From NCBI RefSeq assembly GCF_900090225.1, contig NZ_FMHY01000002.1, forward strand, positions 2,418,001-2,482,000: a stretch of DNA of 64,000 bases, written 5' to 3'. This document shows positions 43,365 to 51,663 of the stretch, one piece after another. Within the stretch, counting starts at the first letter, position 1. Every line of letters starts with the position of its first letter. The notes below the pieces were generated by a model, which worked only from the letters and a program-made list of their open reading frames with translations, ran no database searches and was not told where the DNA came from. The stretch comes from Micromonospora eburnea. Lineage in GTDB: Bacteria; Actinomycetota; Actinomycetes; Mycobacteriales; Micromonosporaceae. A program made the position numbers and the translations under genes.

Positions 43365-44965
43365 TGGGCGTCCCCGACGTGAGCGTGGTGGTGCCCGTCT
43401 ACAACACCATGCCCTACCTGACCGGCTGCCTGCGGTCGCTGGTGGCGCAGACGATCGGCCTGGACCGGCTCCAGGTCGTCGCCGTTGACGACGGGTCGAC
43501 CGACGCCAGCGGCGCCGAGCTGGACCGGTTCGCCGCCCGCCACCCCGGCGTGTTCACCGTCATCCACCAGGCCAACTCGGGCGGGCCCGCCGGCCCGTGC
43601 AACCGGGGCCTGGACGCGGCCACCGGCCGGTACGTCTTCTTCGTCGGCGCCGACGACCACCTCGGGCCGGACGCCCTGCGCCGGCTGGTGGAGGCGGCCG
43701 ACGCCTGGGAGTCCGACGTGGTGGCCGGCCGCGTGGTGGGAGTCAACAGCCGGCACATCTACCAGGACATCTTCGCCCGTACGCAGGCCGACGTGGACCT
43801 GTTCGACTCGCCGCTGCCGCGCTCGTTGGCCAACACCAAGCTGTTCCGGCGCGAGCTGCTGGAGAAGTACGGCATCCGCTACCGGGAGGACCTGCCGCTC
43901 GGCAGCGACCTGCCGTTCACCCTGGAGGCGTGCTACCGGGCCCGCCGTGTCTCGGTGCTGGCCGACTACGACTACTACTACGCGGTCCGCCGGCACAGCG
44001 CCACCAACATCACCTACCTGAGTCGGCACGCGGACCGGCTGCGGACGGCCGAGGCGACCACCGCGTTCATCGCCGAGCTGATCCCGCCCGGAAAGCAGCG
44101 GGACGCCGTCCTCGCCCGCCGCTTCGACCACGAGATTGCAAAACTGCTCGAGGACGACCTCCTCCGCCTCGACCGGGAGACCCAGCAGCTCGTCCACGAC
44201 GGCATCGGGCGGCTCGCCCGGGCCCACCTCACCGACGGGATCGCCGGCCAGCTCAACGCCGAGACCCGGATCCGGCTGGCGCTGGCCCGCGATGGCGCGC
44301 CCGACGACCTGCTCGCCGTGATCCGCCAGGACGCCCGGACCGGGGTGCCGCCCACGGTCGTCGAGGGCGACCGCCGGTATGCGGCGTACCCCGGCTTCCG
44401 CGATCCGGAGCGCGGCCTGCCGGACTCCTGTTTCGAGGTGACCGGGGCGCCCGACTGGTCCGCCAAGCTCGACGCCACGGCGCTGGCCTGGGAGAGCGAC
44501 GAGCGCGGCGAGAAGGTCCTCACCATCACCGCGGTCAGCCCGCTGCCCGACCTGGCGGCGGCGGGCGCGGAGCCCCTCGCGGTCAGCGCCGAGGAGATCC
44601 CGGCCGAGGTCAGCGCCGTCGGGTGCGGCGAGCGCGGCACCACGCTGCGAATCCGGTTCCGGGTCGACGAGCTGCTCGCCGGCAGTGGGGTGACCGGGCA
44701 GCGCCGGGCGGTCTCCGCGCAGGTCGGCGGCTTCGACCCGGGGCGGGCGGTCGGCGCGCAGACGGCCACCGGCGCGGCCGGCTCCGCCGCCGTACGCGCC
44801 CCCCGGGTCCGGGCGGCGGTGCCGTTGGTCCGGCGGCGCGGCCGCCGGCTGTACGTGGTCACGCCGGTACTCGACGACTCCGGCCGTCTGATGATCTCGG
44901 TGGTTCCGGTGACCGCCTCGCGGGTCGCCGCCCAGTTGCGCCGGACGCTGCGCCGGACCAGGTAG
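43364..44965 (+). CDS. GT2-family glycosyltransferase with C-terminal extension
   Basis: 533 residues from the ATG in the TGATG overlap. VSVVVPVYNTMPYLTGCLRSL, VVAVDDGSTDAS and FFVGADDHLGPDAL are GT-A motifs, with the DxD equivalent in GADDH. After residue about 330 comes a region of beta-strand-like sequence (SVSAEEIPAEVSAVGCGERGTTLRIRFRV) without clear homology, absent from simple GT2 enzymes. It is likely part of the same cell-surface glycan pathway as the GT4 enzyme. Confidence 0.8.
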   Translation: MGVPDVSVVVPVYNTMPYLTGCLRSLVAQTIGLDRLQVVAVDDGSTDASGAELDRFAARHPGVFTVIHQANSGGPAGPCNRGLDAATGRYVFFVGADDHLGPDALRRLVEAADAWESDVVAGRVVGVNSRHIYQDIFARTQADVDLFDSPLPRSLANTKLFRRELLEKYGIRYREDLPLGSDLPFTLEACYRARRVSVLADYDYYYAVRRHSATNITYLSRHADRLRTAEATTAFIAELIPPGKQRDAVLARRFDHEIAKLLEDDLLRLDRETQQLVHDGIGRLARAHLTDGIAGQLNAETRIRLALARDGAPDDLLAVIRQDARTGVPPTVVEGDRRYAAYPGFRDPERGLPDSCFEVTGAPDWSAKLDATALAWESDERGEKVLTITAVSPLPDLAAAGAEPLAVSAEEIPAEVSAVGCGERGTTLRIRFRVDELLAGSGVTGQRRAVSAQVGGFDPGRAVGAQTATGAAGSAAVRAPRVRAAVPLVRRRGRRLYVVTPVLDDSGRLMISVVPVTASRVAAQLRRTLRRTR

Positions 44966-45032
44966 CGACCGCCCGTTCGGCGGGCGCCACCGAAGGTCCC
45001 GTCCGCACCCGGGCTCGCCGGGCGTACGTCCC

Positions 45033-45067
45033 GGCGCCGCCCGGCGAGAAAAGCGCTGGGCGGCGCC
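45033..45067 (+). terminator. Strong hairpin after the GT operon
   Basis: GGCGCCGCCC (45033-45042) pairs perfectly with 45058-45067 around a 15-nt loop. A smaller hairpin (CGCCCG-ttcgg-CGGGCG, 44970-44986) lies just after the stop. Together they should end the glycosyltransferase transcript before the leader peptide starting at 45092. Confidence 0.5.
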
Positions 45068-45091
45068 ACCGACCCGAGCTACCGTCGGGGT

Positions 45092-45157
45092 ATGCAGATC
45101 AGGCGCGACACCGCCGCGGCCGCGCGAGCTCACCGCTCGCCGGTTGCCGCCGCCTGA
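45092..45157 (+). CDS. Alanine-rich leader peptide of an attenuator
   Basis: 21 residues: ATG, then an open frame with 8 Ala codons (TAAAARA and a final VAAA) before TGA. TACCGT at 45080-45085 fits a -10 element whose transcript would begin near the ATG, so translation is likely leaderless. It precedes, by 105 bp, a gene resembling alanyl-tRNA synthetase, and a hairpin follows 14 nt after its stop. An Ala-codon-rich leader before an Ala-related synthetase is the signature of ribosome-mediated attenuation. The role is inferred from layout. Confidence 0.55.
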   Translation: MQIRRDTAAAARAHRSPVAAA

Positions 45158-45171
45158 TCACTCGACCCCTC

Positions 45172-45198
45172 GCCGGCGACCGGAAACGGTCCGCCGGC
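45172..45198 (+). terminator. GAAA-capped attenuator hairpin
   Basis: GCCGGCGACCG (45172-45182), a GAAA loop, and CGGTC-c-GCCGGC (45187-45198) with one bulged C form an 11-bp stem. It lies 14 nt after the leader peptide stop and 64 bp before the synthetase-like gene. There is no T-tract. Confidence 0.5.
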
Positions 45199-45262
45199 GT
45201 CGTCGCACTCCGATCCCGTCCGCAGGCCCTTTCCGGTCGCACCGACCCGGAAGGCCCACGCC

Positions 45263-46435
45263 ATGACACCCGACGAGATCGTCCGCACCTTCCTCGACCA
45301 CTATCACCGGCGGGACCACCGCACCGCGCCGGAGAGTTCCCTGATCCCGCCGCCGGGCGACCCGGTGCTGTTCACCACCTCCGGCATGCACCCGCTCACC
45401 CCTTACCTGGCGGGACGCCCCCACCCCGCCGGCCGACGCCTGGCCAACGTGCAGCGCTGCCTGCGTACCACCGACCTGGACGAGGTCGGTGACGCCACCC
45501 ACCTGACCGTCTTCGACATGCTCGGCTCCTGGTCACTCGGCGACTACGGCATCGGGACCAGCGTCCGCTGGGGACACGAACTGCTCACCGAGGGCTTCGG
45601 CGTCGACCCGGGACGGCTGCACGCGACCGTCTTCGGCGGCGACGACCAGGTCGGCCCGGACGAGACCGCCTGGGCGACGTGGACGGAACTGGGCGTACCG
45701 GTCGAGGCGACCGGTGCGGAGAACTGGTGGTCCAACGGCCCGACCGGCCCCTGCGGGCCCGACTCGGAGATCTTCGTGTGGACCGGGGAGGGGCCACCCA
45801 CCGGCACGCCCAGCGGCGACGACCGGTGGGTGGAGGTGTGGAACCACGTCCAGATGCGCTACCACCGGCACGACGACGGCCGGCTCACCCCGCTGCCGAT
45901 GTCCAACATCGACACCGGCATGGGGCTGGAACGCCTGGAGATGGTGCTGCGCGGCGACCGCTCGGTCTTCACCGGCGACGGGCTGCGACCGTGGGTGGAC
46001 GCCGTCCGCGACCGGTGGCCGCTGGACGGCCCGGACCTGCGGATCGTCGTCGACCACCTGCGCTCCGCCGTGGTGGTGCTGGGTGACGGGGTACGCCCCG
46101 GCAACACCGGACGGGGGTACGTGCTGCGCCGGCTCGTCCGGCGGGCGCTCACCGTGCTGTGGCGGGACGACCCGGAGCGCGGCCTGACCGAGTTGCCCGT
46201 CGACCCGTACGCGGACACCCTGCGCCGTTTCCGGCAGCCGGCCGAGGCCGGGCGGCTACGCGCGGTGCTCGCGGACGAGGAGCGGCGCTTCCGCGGGCTG
46301 CTGCGGCGAAGCCGCCCCCTGGTCGACCGGCTGCGGGCCCGTGGGCCGCTGGCCGAGCCCGACTACCGCTGGCTGCACGACACCCACGGGCTGCCCCGCG
46401 ACCTGGTCGACGGCCTGCTCACCGCAGCAAGCTGA
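45263..46435 (+). CDS. Alanyl-tRNA synthetase-like catalytic domain protein
   Basis: 390 residues. It matches the class II core of alanyl-tRNA synthetase: FTTSGMHPLTPYL (motif 1/2 region), ENWWSNGPTGPCGPDSEI, WNHVQMRYHR, NIDTGMGLERL (motif 3) and GNTGRGYVLRRLVRRAL. It stops before the editing and C-terminal domains, less than half the 880-900 residues of normal AlaRS. It is probably a paralogue that charges another molecule or a carrier, or a relic. The Ala-rich leader upstream hints at control by alanine charging. Confidence 0.8.
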   Translation: MTPDEIVRTFLDHYHRRDHRTAPESSLIPPPGDPVLFTTSGMHPLTPYLAGRPHPAGRRLANVQRCLRTTDLDEVGDATHLTVFDMLGSWSLGDYGIGTSVRWGHELLTEGFGVDPGRLHATVFGGDDQVGPDETAWATWTELGVPVEATGAENWWSNGPTGPCGPDSEIFVWTGEGPPTGTPSGDDRWVEVWNHVQMRYHRHDDGRLTPLPMSNIDTGMGLERLEMVLRGDRSVFTGDGLRPWVDAVRDRWPLDGPDLRIVVDHLRSAVVVLGDGVRPGNTGRGYVLRRLVRRALTVLWRDDPERGLTELPVDPYADTLRRFRQPAEAGRLRAVLADEERRFRGLLRRSRPLVDRLRARGPLAEPDYRWLHDTHGLPRDLVDGLLTAAS

Positions 46436-46439
46436 TCGT

Positions 46440-47405
46440 TCAGCCTTCCCGCGCCGGGTGGGCCGCGGCGAAGGCCAGGAGGAGTTCGGCGGTCCGCGGT
46501 GGGTCCTCAAGCATGGGCGAGTGTCCAAGACCCGCCAGCAACTCGACTTTCGCGCCCGGCACGGTGCGGTAGTCGGCGGCGGAGGAGGACCGCCACCTCC
46601 GGTCCTCCTCGCCGAAGATCACCAGCAGCGGCTTGCCGAGGTCCGCCAGTCGATCCGGGAGCGTGCGCTGCTCCAGGTAGTCGTCGGCCGCCTGGTCCGT
46701 CGCCGTGAAGGCGTGGTAGGTCATGCCCCGTACGTCGTCCACGAGCTGTTGTGGGATCTCGTAGCCCGGGCGGCTGAACCCGGTGCTCATCGCCCGGCGG
46801 AGCAGGCCGTCGGTCCGTAGCCGCCACAGCAGGTGGCCGACGACCGGGGCGGCCATGAGCCGGCCGGTGGGCCCCTGCGAGAGGAAGGCGTCCAGGCGCG
46901 GTCCGGAGTTGATGAGCGCGAGCGCGGTCACCAGGTCGCCGCGCTGCTCGGCGAGAGCGGTGGCAACCGAGCCGCCGGTGGAATGGCCGACCACCACGGC
47001 GTGCTTGACGCCGAGCAGGTCCAGCACCTGGCCGACCCGGCGTCCCTGCTCCGGGATCCCGTAGCCGGGACCGGTCGGTTTCGCCGAGCGGCCGTGCCCG
47101 AGCAGGTCGATCCGAATGACGCGATGGGACTCCGCCATGATCGGCACCACCGGGTCCCACCAGCGGGTCGACCCGGCGAGCCCGTGGATGAGCACGATCG
47201 CGGGAGCATCCTGGGGACCGTGCTGGCTCACATGGATGTTCCCGCCGTCGAGCGAAAGGGTCGATTCCACCGCAGCCTCCGCCTCCTGCCGCTCCACCAG
47301 CAACGCGTTCACCAGAAGCAACCCGACGACCACGAGAAGGATGGCCGGGCCGATGATGAGGCGTCTCCGGCGGGTGGGCTTGCTCCGTGTTGAGGAAACA
47401 GACAT
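46440..47405 (-). CDS. Membrane-anchored alpha/beta hydrolase
   Basis: 321 residues from ATG 47405. A membrane helix (about 13-33, IIGPAILLVVVGLLLVNALLV) puts the enzyme outside the cytoplasm. The hydrolase core follows: IVLIHGLAGSTRWWDPV, RIDLLGHGRSAKP and nucleophile VVGHSTGGSVATAL (Ser about residue 141); Asp in LLVIFGEEDRRW and His in LAGLGHSPMLEDP complete the triad. It resembles epoxide-hydrolase- and haloperoxidase-type enzymes. The IS630 element lies 66 bp upstream of its start. Confidence 0.83.
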   Translation of the reverse strand: MSVSSTRSKPTRRRRLIIGPAILLVVVGLLLVNALLVERQEAEAAVESTLSLDGGNIHVSQHGPQDAPAIVLIHGLAGSTRWWDPVVPIMAESHRVIRIDLLGHGRSAKPTGPGYGIPEQGRRVGQVLDLLGVKHAVVVGHSTGGSVATALAEQRGDLVTALALINSGPRLDAFLSQGPTGRLMAAPVVGHLLWRLRTDGLLRRAMSTGFSRPGYEIPQQLVDDVRGMTYHAFTATDQAADDYLEQRTLPDRLADLGKPLLVIFGEEDRRWRSSSAADYRTVPGAKVELLAGLGHSPMLEDPPRTAELLLAFAAAHPAREG

Positions 47406-47470
47406 GAGCCCACTGTCGCCGTGCGGCTGCGCCGGCGGATTGAACAAATGTTCCGGTCAGTCGGCTCGCC

Positions 47471-48700
47471 TAGTGCCGCATCAGGGAACGTTTGCGTCGT
47501 GACGACGCGCCGTGCGGGTGCTGGTCCGGGCGGTGCGGTGTCGCCAGGCTGTCCGGGTGGCAGAACGGGTACGTGTACGCGAGATCGATGACGACGAGGG
47601 GCAGCGGCTGCGGCGGATCATTCGTAGAGGCACCGGTTCGGTGGTGACCTGGCGGCGAGCGCAGATGGTGCTGCTGTCCGCGCAGGGCATGTCGGTGGCG
47701 AAGATCGCCGAGGTGACGTTCACCAGCGCGGATCGGGTCCGGGACGTGATCCACAATTTCAACGCCGACGGCTTCGGCTCGCTCTACCCGAAGTACAAGG
47801 GCGGCCGGCCGAGAACGTTCACCCTGCCGGAGCGGCGTGAGATCAAGAAGATCACCAAGTCCAAGCCGGCCGAGCATGGCCTGCCGTTTTCGACCTGGAG
47901 CCTGGCCAAGCTGGCCGACTTCCTGGTCGCCGAGGGGGTGGTCGACGACATCAGCCACGAGGGCCTGCGGGTCCTGCTCCGCGAGGAGGGCGTGTCATTT
48001 CAACGGGTGAAGACCTGGAAGACCTCCCGCGACCCGGACTACGCCATCAAGAAGGCCCGGGTCGAGCACCTTTACGCGATCGCTGACGGCGAGGTCATAC
48101 CCGAGGACGGCGAGCCCGAGGTCGTGTTCTGCCTGGACGAGTTCGGCCCCTTGAATCTCCAACCCCACCCCGGACGGCAGTGGGCCGAGCGCGGTGGACA
48201 ACACAAGGACCCTGACCGCGAGCCCCGGCCCCGCCGGCGGGCGACCTACACCCGACCACACGGGATCAGGCACCTGTTCGCCGCCTACGACCTGGGCAAG
48301 GACAAGCTCTACGGCCACATCAAGCCGACGAAGACCCGCACCCGGTTCCTGGAGTTCTGCCGCTACCTGCGCAGCCTGCACCCGCCGCAGACCCGGATCG
48401 CGATCGTGCTCGACAACTACTCCCCGCACCTGAGCACGAAGAAGGACACCCGGGTCGGCGACTGGGCCGCAGCCAACAACGTCGAGTTCGCCTACACCCC
48501 GACCAACAGCTCCTGGCTCAACCGCATCGAGGCCCAATTCACCGCCCTGCGCTACTTCACCCTCGACGGCACCGACCACACCAGCCACACCGAACAGGGC
48601 AGCATGATCCGCCGCTACATCATCTGGCGGAACAAGAACGCCGCCAATGAACGCCTACGCGAGGTAGTCAACAGGGCGAACGTTGCCTGATGCGGCACTA
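47471..48700. mobile_element. IS630-family (Tc1/mariner-like) element
   Basis: Terminal inverted repeats match at 20 of 22 bases (47473-47494 and 48677-48698; outer part GTGCCGCATCAGG). TA duplications flank both ends (47471-47472 and 48699-48700), as expected for IS630. As with the IS5 element, the reconstructed target is CTAG. It ends 4 bp before the AraC gene start. Confidence 0.88.
47557..48690 (+). CDS. IS630-family transposase
   Basis: 377 residues from GTG 47557; a GTG at 47512 is possible. An N-terminal helix-turn-helix (QMVLLSAQGMSVAKIAEVTFTSADRVRDVIHNFNADG) precedes a DDE domain: FCLDEFGPL (first D), IVLDNYSPHL (second D) and NSSWLNRIEAQFTALR (E). The frame is complete, so the element may be active. 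It is flanked by matching ends and TA target copies. Confidence 0.88.
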   Translation: MAERVRVREIDDDEGQRLRRIIRRGTGSVVTWRRAQMVLLSAQGMSVAKIAEVTFTSADRVRDVIHNFNADGFGSLYPKYKGGRPRTFTLPERREIKKITKSKPAEHGLPFSTWSLAKLADFLVAEGVVDDISHEGLRVLLREEGVSFQRVKTWKTSRDPDYAIKKARVEHLYAIADGEVIPEDGEPEVVFCLDEFGPLNLQPHPGRQWAERGGQHKDPDREPRPRRRATYTRPHGIRHLFAAYDLGKDKLYGHIKPTKTRTRFLEFCRYLRSLHPPQTRIAIVLDNYSPHLSTKKDTRVGDWAAANNVEFAYTPTNSSWLNRIEAQFTALRYFTLDGTDHTSHTEQGSMIRRYIIWRNKNAANERLREVVNRANVA

Positions 48701-48704
48701 GCAT

Positions 48705-49553
48705 GTGACGATGCGGTCCACCACGCGTGAACGTGACGGTGCGACGGTGTGGGACGTCGCGCCCCCGGCCCGACCCAGCCGAGTGGCCGGTGTCGGCATG
48801 GCCGGGTTCCGTGACCGTGGCTCGACCAGCGGTGGCCACCGGGTGATCCCGCACCCGGCCGTGACGCTGGTCCTGGAGTTCGGCACCGGCCCGCTCATCG
48901 TGGACGCCGCCGCCGGCCGGCAGCACCGGGGCAGCCTCGTCGCCGGCCTCGGGTTCGGGGGCGGCTCCCGGGTGCGGGGCGAGCACTTCGAGGCCGTGCA
49001 GGTGCGCCTGTCCCCGCTCGTCGCGCGCGCCGTCCTGGGCATCTCTCCGGCCGACCTGGACGGCGCCGTGGTCGCCCTGGACGACCTGTGGGGCCGGGAG
49101 GCGTTGCGCATCCGCGAACAACTGGGCGATGTGTCGTCGTGGGCGGACCGTTTCGCGCTGATCGACGCGTTGCTCGCCCGCCGGAGTCAGGCGCGGTCGT
49201 CCGTGGACCCGGAGGTGGCCTGGGCCTGGCACCGGATCGTCGCCTGCCACGGCCGGGTCCGGGTCGACCGGCTGGCGGCCGAGGTCGGTTGGAGCCGCAA
49301 ACGTCTGTGGTCCCGGTTCCAGTCGCAGATCGGCCTGCCGCCCAAGCGCGCCGTCAGGTTGGTCCGCTTCGACCATGCCGCCCACCGCCTGGTCGCGGGT
49401 GGGGACGCGGCCGGAGTCGCGGCCGACGCTGGCTACGCCGACCAGTCCCACCTGCACCGGGACGTCGCGGCATTCGCCGGGGTGACCCCGGCGGCCCTGA
49501 CCGGCGAACCATGGCTGGCCGTCGACGACATCGCCTGGCCCACCCACGCCTGA
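48705..49553 (+). CDS. AraC-family regulator with displaced promoter
   Basis: 282 residues (GTG 48705; ATG 48711 also possible). An N-terminal cupin-like sensor (HPAVTLVLEFGTGPLIVDAA) and a C-terminal AraC domain (about 180-270: RVRVDRLAAEVGWSRKRLWSRFQSQIGLPPKRAVRL, then AAGVAADAGYADQSHLHRDVAAFAGVTPAAL). The IS630 end sits 4 bp upstream of the start, so its own ribosome binding site and promoter have been replaced or moved by the insertion. Expression, if any, must come from within the element. Confidence 0.8.
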   Translation: MTMRSTTRERDGATVWDVAPPARPSRVAGVGMAGFRDRGSTSGGHRVIPHPAVTLVLEFGTGPLIVDAAAGRQHRGSLVAGLGFGGGSRVRGEHFEAVQVRLSPLVARAVLGISPADLDGAVVALDDLWGREALRIREQLGDVSSWADRFALIDALLARRSQARSSVDPEVAWAWHRIVACHGRVRVDRLAAEVGWSRKRLWSRFQSQIGLPPKRAVRLVRFDHAAHRLVAGGDAAGVAADAGYADQSHLHRDVAAFAGVTPAALTGEPWLAVDDIAWPTHA

Positions 49554-49694
49554 CCTTGTCACCGCGCGGCGGGCGCGACTCGCCGAGGCGATGCGGGAGG
49601 CGGCGGAAGGTGCGCCGGCCGCCACGATCAGTCAGGATGACCCCCGGGGAGACCGTCGTCGGGCCGCGCCGCCGGCCCGGCCGGAAGGAGACCG

Positions 49695-51512
49695 GTGTCG
49701 TCGTCCATGCTGCTGTCCCGTCGCGACCTGGCGTTCCTGCTCCACGACTGGCTGGACGTGGCCCGGCTGACCGAGCGGCCCCGCTACGCCGAGCACTCGC
49801 GGGAGACCTTCGACGCCGCGCTGGACCTCTCCGCCCGGGTCGCCGCCGAGCGGTTCGCCACCCACAACCGGGCGGCCGACCTCACCGAGCCCACCTTCGA
49901 CGGTCGCCAGGTTCACACCATCCCTCAGGTCAAGGCCGCCCTGGACGCCTTCGCCCAGACCGGGCTGCTGGCCGCCACCATGGACTCCGCGATCGGCGGT
50001 ATGCAGCTCCCGCACGTGGTCGCCGCCGCGTGCCTCGCCTGGTTCCAGGCCGCCAACGTGAGCACCGCCGCGTACCCGTTCCTCACCCTCGGCAACGCCA
50101 ACCTGCTGCTCGCCCACGGCAGCGCCGAGCAGATCGACACCTGGGTCCGCCCGATGGTCGAGGGACGGTTCTTCGGCACCATGTGCCTGTCCGAGCCGCA
50201 GGCCGGCAGCTCCCTCGCCGACCTCACCAGCCGGGCCGAGCCGCAGGACGACGGGACGTACCGGCTGTTCGGCACCAAGATGTGGATCTCCGGCGGGGAC
50301 CACGAGCTGGCCGAGAACATCGTTCACCTGGTCCTCGCCCGGCTCCCCGGCGGCCCGCCCGGGGTGAAGGGCATCTCGCTGTTCATCGTGCCGAAGGTGC
50401 TCCTCGACGCCGACGGCGCGCTCGGCCCGCGCAACGACGTGGTGCTGGTCGGGCTCAACCACAAGCTCGGCTACCGGGGCACCACCAACACCGTGCTCAA
50501 CTTCGGCGAGGGCGTGCACCGGCCGTACGGGCGGCCCGGGGCGGTCGGCTACCTGGTGGGCGAACCGCACCAGGGGCTGGCGCAGATGTTCTACCTGATG
50601 AACGAGGCGCGGATCGGTGTCGGCGCCGGCGCGACCGCCCTCGGCTACACCGGCTACCTCAAGTCCCTCGCGTACGCCCGGCAGCGCCCCCAGGGGCGGC
50701 CGGTCGCCGACCGGGACCCGACCACGCCACAGGTGCCGATCGTGGCGCACGCCGACGTCCGGCGGATGCTGCTGGCGCAGAAGAGCTACGTGGAGGGCGC
50801 GCTCGCCCTGATCCTCTACTGTGGCCGGCTGCTCGACGAGGAGAAGACCGCCCCCGTCGAGGCCGACCGCGACCGGGCCCACCTGCTGATGGACGTGCTC
50901 ACCCCGATCGCCAAGAGCTGGCCGTCGCAGTGGTGCCTGGCCGCCAACGACCTCGCCATCCAGGTGCACGGCGGGTACGGCTACACCCGCGACCACGACG
51001 TCGAGCAGCACTGGCGGGACAACCGGCTCAACCCGATCCACGAGGGCACGCACGGCATCCAGGCCCTCGATCTGCTCGGCCGGAAGGTCACCATGCGCGG
51101 CGGGGCCGGGCTGGAACTGCTGCTGGAGACGATCCGGGCCACGGCGACCCGGGCCTGGAAGGCCGAGGGCGAGGCGGCCGACCTCGCCGGGCGGCTCGGC
51201 GTGGCGGTCGACCGGGTCGCGACGGTCACCCGCCGGCTGCACGGCACCGGCGACCCGGAGCTGGCGCTGGCCAACGCCACCCTCTATCTGGAGGCGGTCG
51301 GGCACGTGGTGATCGCCTGGATGTGGCTGGAGCAGCTGCTCGCCGTCGAGGCGTCGGGCAGCCCGAGCGGCCCGGACGCCGACTTCCTCGCCGGTAAGCG
51401 CCAGGCCGCCCGCTACTTCTTCCGTCACGAGCTGCCCCGGACCGGGCCGCAGTTCGACCTGCTGGAGAGCCTGGACCGGACCACCCTGGACACCCGGGAG
51501 AGCTGGTTCTGA
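49695..51512 (+). CDS. Acyl-CoA dehydrogenase, long form
   Basis: 605 residues from GTG with AAGGAG 4 nt upstream. FAD-binding and substrate motifs of the family: MCLSEPQAGSSLADLTSRAEP, RLFGTKMWISGGDH, and QVHGGYGYTRDHDVEQHWRDNRLNPIHEGTHGIQALDLLGRK at the C-terminal FAD site. At 605 residues it is longer than the typical 380, as in the mycobacterial FadE-type enzymes with an extra C-terminal domain. It oxidises an acyl-CoA of unknown type. Confidence 0.86.
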   Translation: MSSSMLLSRRDLAFLLHDWLDVARLTERPRYAEHSRETFDAALDLSARVAAERFATHNRAADLTEPTFDGRQVHTIPQVKAALDAFAQTGLLAATMDSAIGGMQLPHVVAAACLAWFQAANVSTAAYPFLTLGNANLLLAHGSAEQIDTWVRPMVEGRFFGTMCLSEPQAGSSLADLTSRAEPQDDGTYRLFGTKMWISGGDHELAENIVHLVLARLPGGPPGVKGISLFIVPKVLLDADGALGPRNDVVLVGLNHKLGYRGTTNTVLNFGEGVHRPYGRPGAVGYLVGEPHQGLAQMFYLMNEARIGVGAGATALGYTGYLKSLAYARQRPQGRPVADRDPTTPQVPIVAHADVRRMLLAQKSYVEGALALILYCGRLLDEEKTAPVEADRDRAHLLMDVLTPIAKSWPSQWCLAANDLAIQVHGGYGYTRDHDVEQHWRDNRLNPIHEGTHGIQALDLLGRKVTMRGGAGLELLLETIRATATRAWKAEGEAADLAGRLGVAVDRVATVTRRLHGTGDPELALANATLYLEAVGHVVIAWMWLEQLLAVEASGSPSGPDADFLAGKRQAARYFFRHELPRTGPQFDLLESLDRTTLDTRESWF

Positions 51513-51663
51513 GCGTCGGCGCGGGCGCTGAGGGCAGCGAATTAGCACAGGCCGGACCGGTCGTGGAAGGGCCATCCGCCCCGGATTATTACAAGCGGTG
51601 GTAGATCGCACATTCGCCCTGATCACGGACACTTCGCCGGCCGGCCGCGCCTAGCATGCCGGC

